Positions 6,901-15,109 of a stretch of DNA of 64,000 nt are shown here, in pieces (position 1 is the stretch's first letter; each line of letters opens with the position of its first letter). A program made the translations under genes and the position numbers. The notes beneath the pieces were generated by a model. That model worked only from the letters and a program-made list of their open reading frames with translations, was not told the DNA's origin and made no database searches. The stretch covers positions 372,001 to 436,000 of the forward strand of contig NZ_MTZV01000002.1 in the NCBI RefSeq assembly GCF_002362315.1, given 5' to 3'. The DNA is from Paraburkholderia acidicola. Its GTDB lineage: Bacteria; Pseudomonadota; Gammaproteobacteria; Burkholderiales; Burkholderiaceae.

Positions 6901-9863
6901 GCGCGGTCGTACTGGATCAGCGCCGCGCCGGTATGCGACGCCGCGCATTGCTTGACGTCGTCGGGTGTGCCTGCGCACAGCACGAGGCCACCGCCGTCAC
7001 CGCCTTCGGGCCCGAGATCGATCAGCCAGTCGGCGGCGCGAATCACGTCGAGATTGTGCTCGATCACGATCAGCGAATGACCGCCCGCAAGCAGCTTGCC
7101 GAACGCGCGCATCAGCTTTGCGATGTCGTCGAAGTGCAGCCCGGTAGTCGGTTCGTCGAACATGACGAGCCGCCCCGCCACCGCCGGTTTTACGGCACGC
7201 GTAGTACGCGGCTGCGCCGTCTCGGCGAGAAAACCCGCCAGCTTCAGACGCTGCGCTTCACCGCCCGACAAGGTCGGCACCGGCTGCCCGAGCTTCACAT
7301 ATTCGAGCCCCACGTCGACGATCGGCTGCAACACGCGCAGCACTTCCACATCGTTGGCAAAAAATGCGATCGCTTCGCTGACCGTCAGCTCCAGCACATC
7401 CGCGACGCTAAGCGAGCGCGCCGGCGCACCGCGCTCGATCTTCACCTCGAGCACTTCGGCGCGATAACGCCGTCCGTCGCAATCGGGGCAACGCAGGTAC
7501 ACGTCGCTCAGGAACTGCATCTCGATGTGTTCAAAGCCCGAGCCGCCGCATGTCGGGCAACGGCCATCGCCGGAATTGAAACTGAACATGCCCGCGCCGT
7601 AGCCGCGCTGCTGCGCGAGCGGCGCCTTCGTGAAGAGCTTGCGGATTTCGTCGAATGCGCCGACGTAGCTGGCCGGATTCGAACGCGCAGTCTTGCCGAT
7701 CGGCGACTGGTCGACGAACACAACATCGCTCAGGTATTCGGCGCCCGACAGGTTGCGGTACGCGCCCGGCGATTCCGTCGGATTGCCGAAGTGGCGCGCA
7801 AGCGCCGGATGCAGCACGTCCTGTAGCAGCGTCGATTTGCCCGAACCCGATACGCCGGTCACGCAGACGAGTCGTTGCAGCGGAATCTCGACCGTTACGT
7901 CGCGCAGATTATGTTCGCTCGCGCCTTCGAGCACGATGCGCGGTGTGTCCGCCGTGACTTCGCGCCGCGACCAGTGCGCGGCATCGGCGACATGACGGCG
8001 GCCACTTAGATAGTCACCGGTCAATGTGGTGACGCTGCGGATACCGGTCGGTGTGCCGTCGTAGATGATCGTGCCGCCGCGCTCGCCAGGGCCCGGCCCC
8101 ATGTCGATCAGACGATCGGCAGCCAGCATCACCGATGGATCGTGCTCGACCACGACCAGCGTATTGCCCGCGTCGCGCAGCCGGTGCATCGCTTCGACGA
8201 TGCGGTTCAGGTCGCGTGGATGCAGACCGATGCTCGGCTCGTCGAGGACGAACAGCGTTTTGGTCAGCGACGTACCGAGCGCCGTGGTCAGGTTGATCCG
8301 CTGCACTTCACCACCCGACAGCGTGCGGCTTTGCCGGTCGAGCGTCAGATAACCGAGCCCGACGTCGCACAGGTACTTGAGCCGTGTGCGCACCTCGGCG
8401 AGCAGCAGCTTCAGCGCATCGTCGAGTAACGCGCTGGGCAGTGCGATGTCGTCGAAGAACCGGCGAATCCGCTCAATGGGCAGCAGCATCACGTCGTGCA
8501 CCGTCAGACCGGGCAGCGCTTCGAGTTGTTTGCGCGACCACTCGACGCCGCGCGGCAAAAACCGGTGCGTAGGTTCGAGCACCGCATCCGCGTTCGGCTT
8601 CGTACCGAGCCGCCACAGCAGCGACTCAGTCTTGAGTCGCGCACCGCCGCAGGTTTCGCACGGCGTATAGCTGCGGTACTTCGACAGCAGCACGCGAATG
8701 TGCATCTTGTACGCCTTCGATTCCAGATACTCGAAGAAGCGTTTCACCCCGTACCAATGGCTTTGCCACTTGCCGTTCCAGTCCGGCGAACCATTGATCA
8801 CCCAATGACGCTCCGCATCGCTCAACTCCGCCCATGGCGTGTCGCGGCGGATATCAGCTTTCGCCGCGTAGCGCATCAGATCGTCCTGGCATTCCTTCCA
8901 GGCCGGTGTCTGCATCGGCTTGACCGCACCGCCGCGCAGCGTCTTGCGCGCGTCCGGAATGACGAGACCGAGATCGACGCCGATCACGCGACCGAAGCCG
9001 CGGCAGGTTTCGCACGCACCGTACGCCGAATTGAACGAGAACAGCGCCGGCTGCGGGTCCGCGTAACGCAGGTCGCTATCGGGGTTGTGCAGGCCGGTCG
9101 AGAAGCGCCAGATTTGCGGCTCGGCGTCTGCAGTGGCGTTTGTCGCGGAGTCGGCCGGTAGCACGTAGACGCTCACGCGTCCCGCGCCGCGCTTCAGCGA
9201 TGCTTCGATCGCCTCGACCGCGCGCACCTTGTCCGTGTTGCTAAGCCGGAAGCGGTCGGCGACCACGTCGAGCACCTTGCGCGTTCCGGTGGGCGAAGCA
9301 ACCTCGCGCTGCGCCTGCACGCGCGTGTAGCCGCTCGCCGACAGCCACTGCTCGATCTCCGCATCGGACGCCGTTTCGGGCAACTCGACCGGAAACGTGA
9401 CTACGAGCCGCGAATCGTCCGCCGCCGTGCGTGCCACCAGCTCGGCATAGATCGTTTCGGGCGTGTCGTGCCGTACGGCCTGCGCGTTGTTCCGGTCGAA
9501 CAGCTCGGCCGCGCGGGCGTACAACAGCTTCAGATGATCGTTCAGCTCGGTCATCGTGCCGACCGTGGAGCGCGAACTGCGCACCGGGTTGGTCTGGTCG
9601 ATGGCAATGGCGGGCGGTACACCGTCGACCCGATCCACCTGCGGCCGGTCCATCCGGTCGAGAAACTGCCGCGCGTAGGCGCTGAACGTCTCGACATAGC
9701 GCCGCTGCCCCTCGGCATACAGCGTGTCGAACACGAGGCTCGACTTGCCGGACCCGGACGGTCCGGTCACCACCGTCATTTCGCCGGTGTGCAGATCGAG
9801 ATCGAGGTTCTTGAGATTGTGCTGGCGTGCTCCGCGGATGCGGATGGTTCCGTGAGAGGACAA
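3984..9863 (-). CDS. double-length UvrA-like excinuclease ATPase (four ABC modules)
   Basis: UvrA is the DNA-damage recognition ATPase of nucleotide excision repair and is normally about 950 residues. This protein is about 1959 residues and reads as two complete UvrA units in tandem. Four P-loops (GPSGSGKSS once, then GVSGSGKST three times), four LSGGE signatures and four Walker B blocks (LDEPSIGLH, FDEPTTGLH, LDEPTIGLH, LDEPTVGLH) are all present, so no ABC site looks dead. Paired-cysteine zinc modules (CETCRGFG, CPTCGGSG, CPVCGTSY, CPACEGQG and partners) are also kept. The TTG at 9863 gives the usual UvrA N-terminus (SSHGTIRIRGARQHNLK); a TTG at 9956 adds 31 residues without homology. Neither has a clear ribosome-binding site. 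A LexA box lies upstream. A normal uvrA is expected elsewhere in the genome. Confidence 0.93.
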   Translation of the reverse strand: MSSHGTIRIRGARQHNLKNLDLDLHTGEMTVVTGPSGSGKSSLVFDTLYAEGQRRYVETFSAYARQFLDRMDRPQVDRVDGVPPAIAIDQTNPVRSSRSTVGTMTELNDHLKLLYARAAELFDRNNAQAVRHDTPETIYAELVARTAADDSRLVVTFPVELPETASDAEIEQWLSASGYTRVQAQREVASPTGTRKVLDVVADRFRLSNTDKVRAVEAIEASLKRGAGRVSVYVLPADSATNATADAEPQIWRFSTGLHNPDSDLRYADPQPALFSFNSAYGACETCRGFGRVIGVDLGLVIPDARKTLRGGAVKPMQTPAWKECQDDLMRYAAKADIRRDTPWAELSDAERHWVINGSPDWNGKWQSHWYGVKRFFEYLESKAYKMHIRVLLSKYRSYTPCETCGGARLKTESLLWRLGTKPNADAVLEPTHRFLPRGVEWSRKQLEALPGLTVHDVMLLPIERIRRFFDDIALPSALLDDALKLLLAEVRTRLKYLCDVGLGYLTLDRQSRTLSGGEVQRINLTTALGTSLTKTLFVLDEPSIGLHPRDLNRIVEAMHRLRDAGNTLVVVEHDPSVMLAADRLIDMGPGPGERGGTIIYDGTPTGIRSVTTLTGDYLSGRRHVADAAHWSRREVTADTPRIVLEGASEHNLRDVTVEIPLQRLVCVTGVSGSGKSTLLQDVLHPALARHFGNPTESPGAYRNLSGAEYLSDVVFVDQSPIGKTARSNPASYVGAFDEIRKLFTKAPLAQQRGYGAGMFSFNSGDGRCPTCGGSGFEHIEMQFLSDVYLRCPDCDGRRYRAEVLEVKIERGAPARSLSVADVLELTVSEAIAFFANDVEVLRVLQPIVDVGLEYVKLGQPVPTLSGGEAQRLKLAGFLAETAQPRTTRAVKPAVAGRLVMFDEPTTGLHFDDIAKLMRAFGKLLAGGHSLIVIEHNLDVIRAADWLIDLGPEGGDGGGLVLCAGTPDDVKQCAASHTGAALIQYDRAVGAAVEATDGVPLQTSLAAARARRAIEGDDVVRIVNAREHNLKSLDVDIPHGKFNVITGVSGSGKSTLAFDILFHEGQRRYLESLNAYARSIVQPAGRPEVDAVYGIPPTVAIEQRLSRGGRKSTVATTSEVWHFLRLLYVKLGIQHCIHDGTPVTAQSVESIAAQLLRDHRGQHVGLLAPLVVNRKGVYTDLAKWAKARGNTHLRVDGEFVPVDPWPKLDRFREHTIELPVADLVVSADDEAELRRRLDETLEIGKGVMHLLAPLDGLQDALSKGRVTARVGDVKVLSTKRACPVCGTSYPELDPRMFSYNSKHGWCTTCVGTGLKLTREQRAAYDDTVLIEDGRGREQSLPSEEQEPEGVVDEPCPDCHGTRLNPVAGAVTFSSKAIVDVARWTVSDTRRWIDGLKLTGRDAGIARDVVSEIGSRLQFLEEVGLGYLSLDRAAPSLSGGEAQRIRLAAQLGSNLQGVCYVLDEPTIGLHPRDNQILLNALRKLGDKGNTLVVVEHDEDTIRRADHIIDIGPGAGKRGGTLVAQGSVADLAKQPTSLTGQFLARPIAHPLQPRRTVELARKNKPAVPEQWLTVHGAKLHNLRNVTVGIPLARLVAVTGVSGSGKSTLARDVLMTNLLDAVGRSVLSSPATRRARNAVQSAPAANRRSSVLARSAPRPAYTVNHVWQGCESITGWEAIDRVLEVDQTPIGKTPRSCPATYIGVWDTIRKLFADTLEARARGYTASRFSFNTGDGRCPACEGQGVRTIGMSFLPDVKVPCDVCHGQRFNPETLAVSWRGKNIGDVLTMEIDEAVEFFAPMSNIAHPLQLMKDVGLGYLTLGQPSPTLSGGEAQRIKLVTELSKVRDDITRRGQKAPHTLYVLDEPTVGLHMADVAKLIRVLHRLADAGHSVVVIEHDLDVIAEADWIIDLGPEGGASGGTIVAAAAPEQLVRVARSHTGEALAPVLARSGDQPAVEAQVSVG

Positions 9864-9992
9864 TTTGGCTGACCGTCTGAAGGGGTGGGTCCGGCTTCGT
9901 GGCCCGGCGCCGGCCCAGACGCATACGACGTATGGCGCGGCGTCAACCTCCGGCAACGGGCACCGGCGAAGGCGGGATTGACGGGAACACTA

Positions 9993-10012
9993 TACTGTAT
10001 GTTTATACAGTT
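9993..10012 (-). promoter_or_regulatory. LexA (SOS) box upstream of the UvrA-like gene
   Basis: CTGTATGTTTATACAG at 9995-10010 matches the LexA consensus CTGT-N8-ACAG exactly, with an AT-rich centre and the flanks TA and TT. It sits 132 bp before the TTG at 9863 and 39 bp before the TTG at 9956 of the UvrA-like gene, with the FRG gene ending on its other side. LexA repression and DNA-damage induction of the UvrA-like gene is the natural reading. Confidence 0.88.
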
Positions 10013-10082
10013 TTCTACCCTGCGCGAGATGGGGGTATTCGAAACAGGGGGAAACCGCCCTGCCAGGCTGAAAACCGGTCGC

Positions 10083-10886
10083 TCAGGCCACGTCCGGCAA
10101 ACCCTTCGCCGGGCCGCCCGGCCAGACCATCTCCAGTTCGAGCGCAATCGACCGCGCGAGCCCTTCCATATCCGGAAACAGTGAAGCGTTCGTAATGTTC
10201 ATCCGGTACAGCGACCGCATCGCGTCCTCGCGCACCGACGACGGCAGCACGATCTTGCGCAGCAGTTCATCGTCGCTCGAGTAGTTGTTGACGATCTCGT
10301 CGAGCGGTTTTTGCAGCAGCCCCGGCAGCACGAACGTACCGGCCTGCGCGATCAGGCGCTGGTCCATCTCCGACGGCTCGCCGAACCAGATCACCGGGTT
10401 CTTGTCGGTCAGGAAGAACTTCTCGAAGTTGCCTTTGCGGCGCGGATCGATCATGTCGCGCGTGAGATGCGGAGTCGTGGTCGGGTAAGCGCGGTTGGTC
10501 CATAGCGCGGGCGTGTTGACCGCGAAAATCGCCGCATCGGAGACCGCTCGTTCTAGCGCGAAGAACGCGGCGACGTAGGGCGATTTCGTGAAATCGAGCA
10601 ATCGGGTCGGTGCGCCATGATGCTGCATCAACCCGAGACAACGCAGATCGTCGGACAGCGCACGCACGTCGGACAGATAGTTGTGCGCCTTGCGACGAAA
10701 GATGCGGATGGCGCGCTGCTCCTGGATGCGCCACGTCGAGCGATCCGGCACGAAGGCCGCGAGGTAGCGCGACAGCGAACTCTGCAGCAGCCAGTTCGCG
10801 TCCTGCTGGCCGCGAAACGCCCATCCGTCCAGTTCGGCTGTCAGATTCATGAACTGCTGCCAGCTCGACACCACGGTCGTTTTCAC
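10083..10886 (-). CDS. FRG domain-containing protein
   Basis: The 267-residue protein carries the FRG domain: the naming motif in GWAFRGQQDANW at about residues 21-32 and the second conserved block QHHGAPTRLLDFTKSPYVAAFFA at about residues 92-114 (quoted here in part by position: His-His-Gly-Ala-Pro-Thr-Arg, then Leu-Asp-Phe). FRG domains occur in many bacterial proteins of unknown function, some within defence islands. No membrane segment is seen. It starts 29 bases after the PhnN-phosphorylase fusion gene on the same strand, so it may be the last gene of that operon, and it ends next to the SOS box. Confidence 0.85.
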   Translation of the reverse strand: MKTTVVSSWQQFMNLTAELDGWAFRGQQDANWLLQSSLSRYLAAFVPDRSTWRIQEQRAIRIFRRKAHNYLSDVRALSDDLRCLGLMQHHGAPTRLLDFTKSPYVAAFFALERAVSDAAIFAVNTPALWTNRAYPTTTPHLTRDMIDPRRKGNFEKFFLTDKNPVIWFGEPSEMDQRLIAQAGTFVLPGLLQKPLDEIVNNYSSDDELLRKIVLPSSVREDAMRSLYRMNITNASLFPDMEGLARSIALELEMVWPGGPAKGLPDVA

Positions 10887-10915
10887 TTCGATTTCCTCAT
10901 CCGGTCATTCATGCT

Positions 10916-12688
10916 TCACTCTATTCGATATCCCGTCTGCAGCGTGGCCGCGGCCAGCGTCGCGGCCCGATCGAGTGCGGCTGCGTCGTTCGCGTGAATC
11001 AGATACAGCGTGTCGCCGGCAGCCACCGTCTGGCCGACGCGGCACAGCAGGTCGATGCCCGCGCCGGCATCGGCGGGCGCGCCGGCCTCGCGTGCAATGC
11101 CCGCAATCGACCAGCCGTCGATCGATGTCACCGTGCCGCCGTGCGCAGCCCGCACCGCCTGCGCGCGCGCGCCGGGCAGGACAGGCTGCGCATGCCGCCC
11201 CTGTGCATCGACGATGCGCTCGAACGCCGCGCGCGCCGCGCCGCTCGCCAGCAATCCGGCAGCGATGCGCCGGCCCTCGCTCACGTCGCCGACGCCTGGC
11301 GCCCATGCAAGGATATGCGCCGCAAATGTCAGTGCCTTGTCGCGCAGATCGGCGGGCGCATTGTCGTCGTTGTCGAGCACGAGACCGACGTCGCGCACTT
11401 CCAGCGCCGGGCCGATGCCACGGCCGATCGGTCCGCTGCCATCGGTGACGAGCGCCCTCACCTGCAAGCCTACGCCTGTGCCGACGTATTCGAATAGATC
11501 GCCGAGCGCGCGCGCTTCGTCGGCGGTATGCAGCTTGGCGCGCGGCCCGTACGGCAGGTCGACGATCACATGCGTCGATCCCGCCGACACTTTCTTCGAC
11601 AGAATCGACGCCACCGACCAGCGGTTCGTGTCGAGCCCGAGCGGTCGCGTGAACGCATTGATACGATCGTCGATCAGCGAATGATTGAGCCGGCCATTCC
11701 ACGCGATGCAGGCGCGCGCCTCTTCGACGCAGCGACGCACTTGCTGCGCGGTGAGATCGACACGCGCGACGGTTTCCATCGCGTCGGCGGTGCCGGCTGC
11801 GGATGTGATCGCTCGCGACGATGTCTTAGGCATCGCGAGACCATATGCTGCGACGATCGGCACGACGATCAGCGTGATACGGCTACCGGGAATACCGCCC
11901 ATCGAATGCTTGTCGACGACGATCGGCTCGTGCCATTCAATGCGCGGCATCAGTCGCGCCCGTACGCGTGCGAGCCCGAGCACTTCGGCATCGGTGAGAT
12001 GACTGCATGCGTGCAGCAAAAACCGGTCGATCTCGCGGTCGGGATAACGCAACTCGAGAATGTCGTGCAGCAGCGCCTCGTATTGCGTTTCATCGAGCGC
12101 CTCGCAGGCGAGCTTCGCGCGCAGCAGCGGTTCACTGGCCGGAGGATTCGCGGCATGTTCGAGCGCTGCAATGAAGCGCTCGATGCCCTGCTCCAGCGTG
12201 CCGTCGTTGATGACGCGCCAGGTCTCGACATCGGCCGCGTGCGGCGCGACTTCGCGCTGCACCCTGAGCCGCACCTGCTCGGGCGTTTCGCGGCCACGCG
12301 CGAGAATGCGCGCCGCCAGCACGTCGGCCGGCGCGCTCACTTCGATTACGACCAGCCGTGGCACGCGTGTCGCCAGCTCGGCGATCATGCTGCGCGAGCC
12401 ATTGGCGATCACATGACGACCTTCTGCGAGCAACGTTAGCAAGTCGCTTCGCAAGCCATAACGCAAACCATGCGCGGACCACGTAATCAGAAATTCGCCG
12501 CGTTGCTCCAACTCGGCGAACGTGGCTTCATCGAGCGCTTCGTGATCTTCGCCGGGTGATCCGGCCGGCCGGGTAATCGCGCGCCGCGCGAAATAGAACC
12601 GGCTGTCCAGACGCCGCGCGCCTTCGATCAGCGAGTCCTTACCGGCACCGCTCGGACCGACCACGAAGAAGAAGATGCCCGTCGTCAC
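10916..12688 (-). CDS. fusion of ribose-1,5-bisphosphate kinase (PhnN) and thymidine/AMP phosphorylase-like protein
   Basis: A 590-residue two-domain protein. Residues 1 to about 185 are PhnN: P-loop GPSGAGKDS at 11-19, the ITRPAG-GEDHEAL segment and NGSRS; PhnN phosphorylates ribose 1,5-bisphosphate to PRPP. Residues about 195-590 follow the 'thymidine phosphorylase type 2' family that includes archaeal AMP phosphorylase: [30 protein letters not shown], an SKK motif, and the C-terminal [18 protein letters not shown] domain. AMP phosphorylase makes base plus ribose 1,5-bisphosphate from NMP and phosphate. The fused pair would thus convert an NMP to PRPP. The N-terminal extra domain of archaeal enzymes appears replaced by PhnN. 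It starts 5 bases after the nadC-like gene. Exact substrates are inferred. Confidence 0.85.
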   Translation of the reverse strand: MTTGIFFFVVGPSGAGKDSLIEGARRLDSRFYFARRAITRPAGSPGEDHEALDEATFAELEQRGEFLITWSAHGLRYGLRSDLLTLLAEGRHVIANGSRSMIAELATRVPRLVVIEVSAPADVLAARILARGRETPEQVRLRVQREVAPHAADVETWRVINDGTLEQGIERFIAALEHAANPPASEPLLRAKLACEALDETQYEALLHDILELRYPDREIDRFLLHACSHLTDAEVLGLARVRARLMPRIEWHEPIVVDKHSMGGIPGSRITLIVVPIVAAYGLAMPKTSSRAITSAAGTADAMETVARVDLTAQQVRRCVEEARACIAWNGRLNHSLIDDRINAFTRPLGLDTNRWSVASILSKKVSAGSTHVIVDLPYGPRAKLHTADEARALGDLFEYVGTGVGLQVRALVTDGSGPIGRGIGPALEVRDVGLVLDNDDNAPADLRDKALTFAAHILAWAPGVGDVSEGRRIAAGLLASGAARAAFERIVDAQGRHAQPVLPGARAQAVRAAHGGTVTSIDGWSIAGIAREAGAPADAGAGIDLLCRVGQTVAAGDTLYLIHANDAAALDRAATLAAATLQTGYRIE

Positions 12689-12693
12689 GACGG

Positions 12694-13530
12694 CTACTCC
12701 GCATCATCCAGACCGATGTCGACGCACACCGCCGCCTGGTTGATCTTGCTCGTAGAGATGTAATCGACGCCGGTCTTCGCGATGGCACCGATGGTCGTGA
12801 GGTTGATCCCTCCCGAGGCTTCGATCTGTACACGCCCACCGACCATCTCGACCGCACGCGTCATCTCTGCGACCGACATGTTGTCGAGCATGATCACGTC
12901 GACGCCCGCTTCGAGCGCTTCGCTGACCTGCTCGAGACGATCGCACTCGACTTCCAGCTTCGTCAACACCGGCAGTTGCCGGCGGGCGCGCTGCACGGCC
13001 TTTGCGATGCCACCGCACACGGCGATATGGTTGTCCTTGATCATCACGCCTGTGTCGAGACCGAGCCGGTGATTCAATCCGCCGCCGCACGTCACCGCAT
13101 GCTTTTCGAGCATCCGCAGACCTGGCGTCGTCTTGCGCGTATCGATCAGACGCGCCCGGGTGCCCGCGATGGCCGCCACGTACTGCGCCGTCAGATTGGC
13201 GATGCCGGAGAGCCGCTGCACGATGTTCAATGCCGTGCGCTCGGCGGTGAGCACGCTGCGCGCATTGCCGCGCACGTCGAGCAGTACCGTCCCCGGATCG
13301 ACCTTGTCGCCGTCCTTCACGCGCACGACGACGTCGAGCGTCGAGTCGTAGCGCCGGAACACGCGCGCGGCAACATCGATGCCGGCGACGATCAGCGGTT
13401 CGCGTGCATTCATGTAGAACGCACCGGTCTCGTGCGCTTCGATCATCAGTTGCGCGGTGAGGTCGCAATAGCCGATGTCCTCGGTCAACCACAGGTCGAT
13501 CAGGCGGTCAGTCTGGAATACGTCGTACAT
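12694..13530 (-). CDS. NadC-type nicotinate-nucleotide pyrophosphorylase (carboxylating)
   Basis: A 278-residue phosphoribosyltransferase of the NadC type, which joins quinolinate and PRPP to give nicotinate mononucleotide, CO2 and PPi. The family's substrate-binding residues are all visible: [15 protein letters not shown] (about 98-112), [10 protein letters not shown] (about 131-140), EKHAV, GGGLNHR (Arg-His for the carboxylates) and MIKDNHI. Towards the C-terminus EASGGI gives the phosphate-binding site. Length is normal. It is embedded between an ABC importer and the PRPP-forming fusion protein, away from nadA/nadB, which suggests a special role: salvage or conversion of an imported pyridine carboxylate. 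A ModD-like role is less likely because the NadC motifs are intact. Confidence 0.85.
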   Translation of the reverse strand: MYDVFQTDRLIDLWLTEDIGYCDLTAQLMIEAHETGAFYMNAREPLIVAGIDVAARVFRRYDSTLDVVVRVKDGDKVDPGTVLLDVRGNARSVLTAERTALNIVQRLSGIANLTAQYVAAIAGTRARLIDTRKTTPGLRMLEKHAVTCGGGLNHRLGLDTGVMIKDNHIAVCGGIAKAVQRARRQLPVLTKLEVECDRLEQVSEALEAGVDVIMLDNMSVAEMTRAVEMVGGRVQIEASGGINLTTIGAIAKTGVDYISTSKINQAAVCVDIGLDDAE

Positions 13531-13579
13531 GGTGTCCCTACCTCTCTTGACGGAAATGGATTCGATCGTACATAGCCAC

Positions 13580-14311
13580 TCAGCGGTGTTTCAGGCGCCG
13601 GTCGGCCATCATCAACAGACCGTTGCACGACAGCGCGAATACGGTCAGAAACAGCGCGACGGCCATGATCGTGCGGATATCACCGAGATTCATCGCGCTC
13701 GTCAGCAGATAGCCGAGGCCGCGCTGTGACGCAAACATCTCGCCGATCAGCACGCCCAGCAATGTCAACGAAAAACCGAGCCGCAGGCCCGAGACGATTT
13801 CGGGGAAGATGGCCGGCAGCACGACATGGACGATCGTGCGCCATGCCGACAGTCGCATCGTTTTCGACGCGCGCAGGTACACCGGTCGCATCTGACGGAT
13901 CGCGTTCATCGTGAACATCAGGATCGGAATCAGGCCGTGCATGACGCCGAACGCGACCTTTGCCGACAGGCCGAGCCCGAACACCAGCAGCACCAGCGGA
14001 TACAGCGTCACCTTCGGCAACGAGTACAGGTTCAGCAGGATCGGTTCGGCGACGAGGCCCGATAAACGGTTCACGCCGAGCAGCACACCGAGTGCGACGC
14101 CGCCCGCGAGCGCGATGACGAGCGCATAGGCGAGCGCGCGTGCCGTTTCACCGACATTGCTCCAGAAAGTCGCCGTACCGAGCATGCCGAACAGCGCCTG
14201 CACGGTGCTCCACGGCGAACCCATCGAACTGTCGCCGACCGCCCAGTGCAGACATTGCCAGCACGCGACGATCGCCACGAAGACCAGCAGCGCATCGGTG
14301 AAGCGCCTCAT
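13580..14311 (-). CDS. ABC transporter permease (NMT1/SsuC-TauC type), second permease
   Basis: A 243-residue inner-membrane permease with about six hydrophobic segments and the cytoplasmic EAA loop in MRLSAWRTIVHVVLPAIFP (about residues 155-173) that contacts the ATPase. It belongs to the BPD_transp_1 permeases used for sulfonate, taurine, nitrate, thiamine-precursor and similar importers. I chose the ATG at 14311, with GGGAG 8 bases upstream; another ATG 15 bases earlier is possible. It starts 29 bases after the first permease gene. Two non-identical permeases imply a heterodimeric channel. Confidence 0.9.
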   Translation of the reverse strand: MRRFTDALLVFVAIVACWQCLHWAVGDSSMGSPWSTVQALFGMLGTATFWSNVGETARALAYALVIALAGGVALGVLLGVNRLSGLVAEPILLNLYSLPKVTLYPLVLLVFGLGLSAKVAFGVMHGLIPILMFTMNAIRQMRPVYLRASKTMRLSAWRTIVHVVLPAIFPEIVSGLRLGFSLTLLGVLIGEMFASQRGLGYLLTSAMNLGDIRTIMAVALFLTVFALSCNGLLMMADRRLKHR

Positions 14312-14340
14312 GACGGTTGCTCCCATGATGATCTGTGACT

Positions 14341-15090
14341 TCACTGCTGCCGCCGCGCCTGGAACCGGTGATCGATCCGGTTCAGCACGACGTTGACCAG
14401 TGTGACGAGCACCAGAACGAACAGCATCAGCGAGTACATGTCGTCGTTCTGGAAGTTGTTGTACGCATAACCGATCGCGTAGCCGATACCCGATCCGGAC
14501 AGGATGAACTCCGATGCGATCACGCCGATGAACGCATACGCAACCGACAGTTTCACACCGGTGAACAGGTACGGCAGCGTCGCGGGCAGCTTGATATGGA
14601 TCGCCGAGCGCCATGGCGACAATCGCATCACCTGGGCGCTCTTGTGCAGCGCGCGTGGAATCCGGTCGAGCCCGTTGAGCGTCGCGGTGATCATCGTAAC
14701 GACGGCGAGCATCACGGCAATCGCGATGATCGGCAGCGAGCCGACGCCGAGCAGCACGATAAAGACCGGATAGAAGATAAACGTCGGTACCGCGTAGTAA
14801 CTCGCCAGCAGCGGTTCGAGCGGCCGACGCACCGATGGCAGTGCGTGCAGCACGAGCCCGAGCGCGAAACCGAGCAGCACCGACACGACAGATGCGGCCA
14901 CGATGTCGAGCAGGCTCGTCACGATATCGCGATCGAACTTGCCGCCGCGCAACATCTCGATGCCGTGCGTCACCATCGCCGACGGTGGCACCAGCACCGC
15001 AGCGGGGATCACGCCGGTGCGGCACAGCAACTCGACCAGCGCGACAAACCCGGCAACGACGACAAACCGTACGACAGTTTCGGTTTTCAC
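14341..15090 (-). CDS. ABC transporter permease (NMT1/SsuC-TauC type), first permease
   Basis: A 249-residue membrane protein with an N-terminal hydrophobic segment and about six transmembrane helices. The EAA coupling loop is visible in MRLSPWRSAIHIKLPATLPY, about residues 153-172. It is homologous to the next permease and forms with it the channel of the importer. It starts 19 bases after the ATPase gene. The substrate cannot be read from the permease; context (NadC-type enzyme, MarR regulator) suggests a small heteroaromatic acid or nucleobase-like compound. Confidence 0.9.
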   Translation of the reverse strand: MKTETVVRFVVVAGFVALVELLCRTGVIPAAVLVPPSAMVTHGIEMLRGGKFDRDIVTSLLDIVAASVVSVLLGFALGLVLHALPSVRRPLEPLLASYYAVPTFIFYPVFIVLLGVGSLPIIAIAVMLAVVTMITATLNGLDRIPRALHKSAQVMRLSPWRSAIHIKLPATLPYLFTGVKLSVAYAFIGVIASEFILSGSGIGYAIGYAYNNFQNDDMYSLMLFVLVLVTLVNVVLNRIDHRFQARRQQ

Positions 15091-15109
15091 TTCGAACTCC
15101 TTCGTCCGG

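Noticed and set aside
13580..15025. 481-residue frame extending upstream of the second permease
   Set aside because: The first half overlaps the first permease in another frame and is low-quality Arg-rich sequence; the real start at 14311 has a ribosome-binding site.
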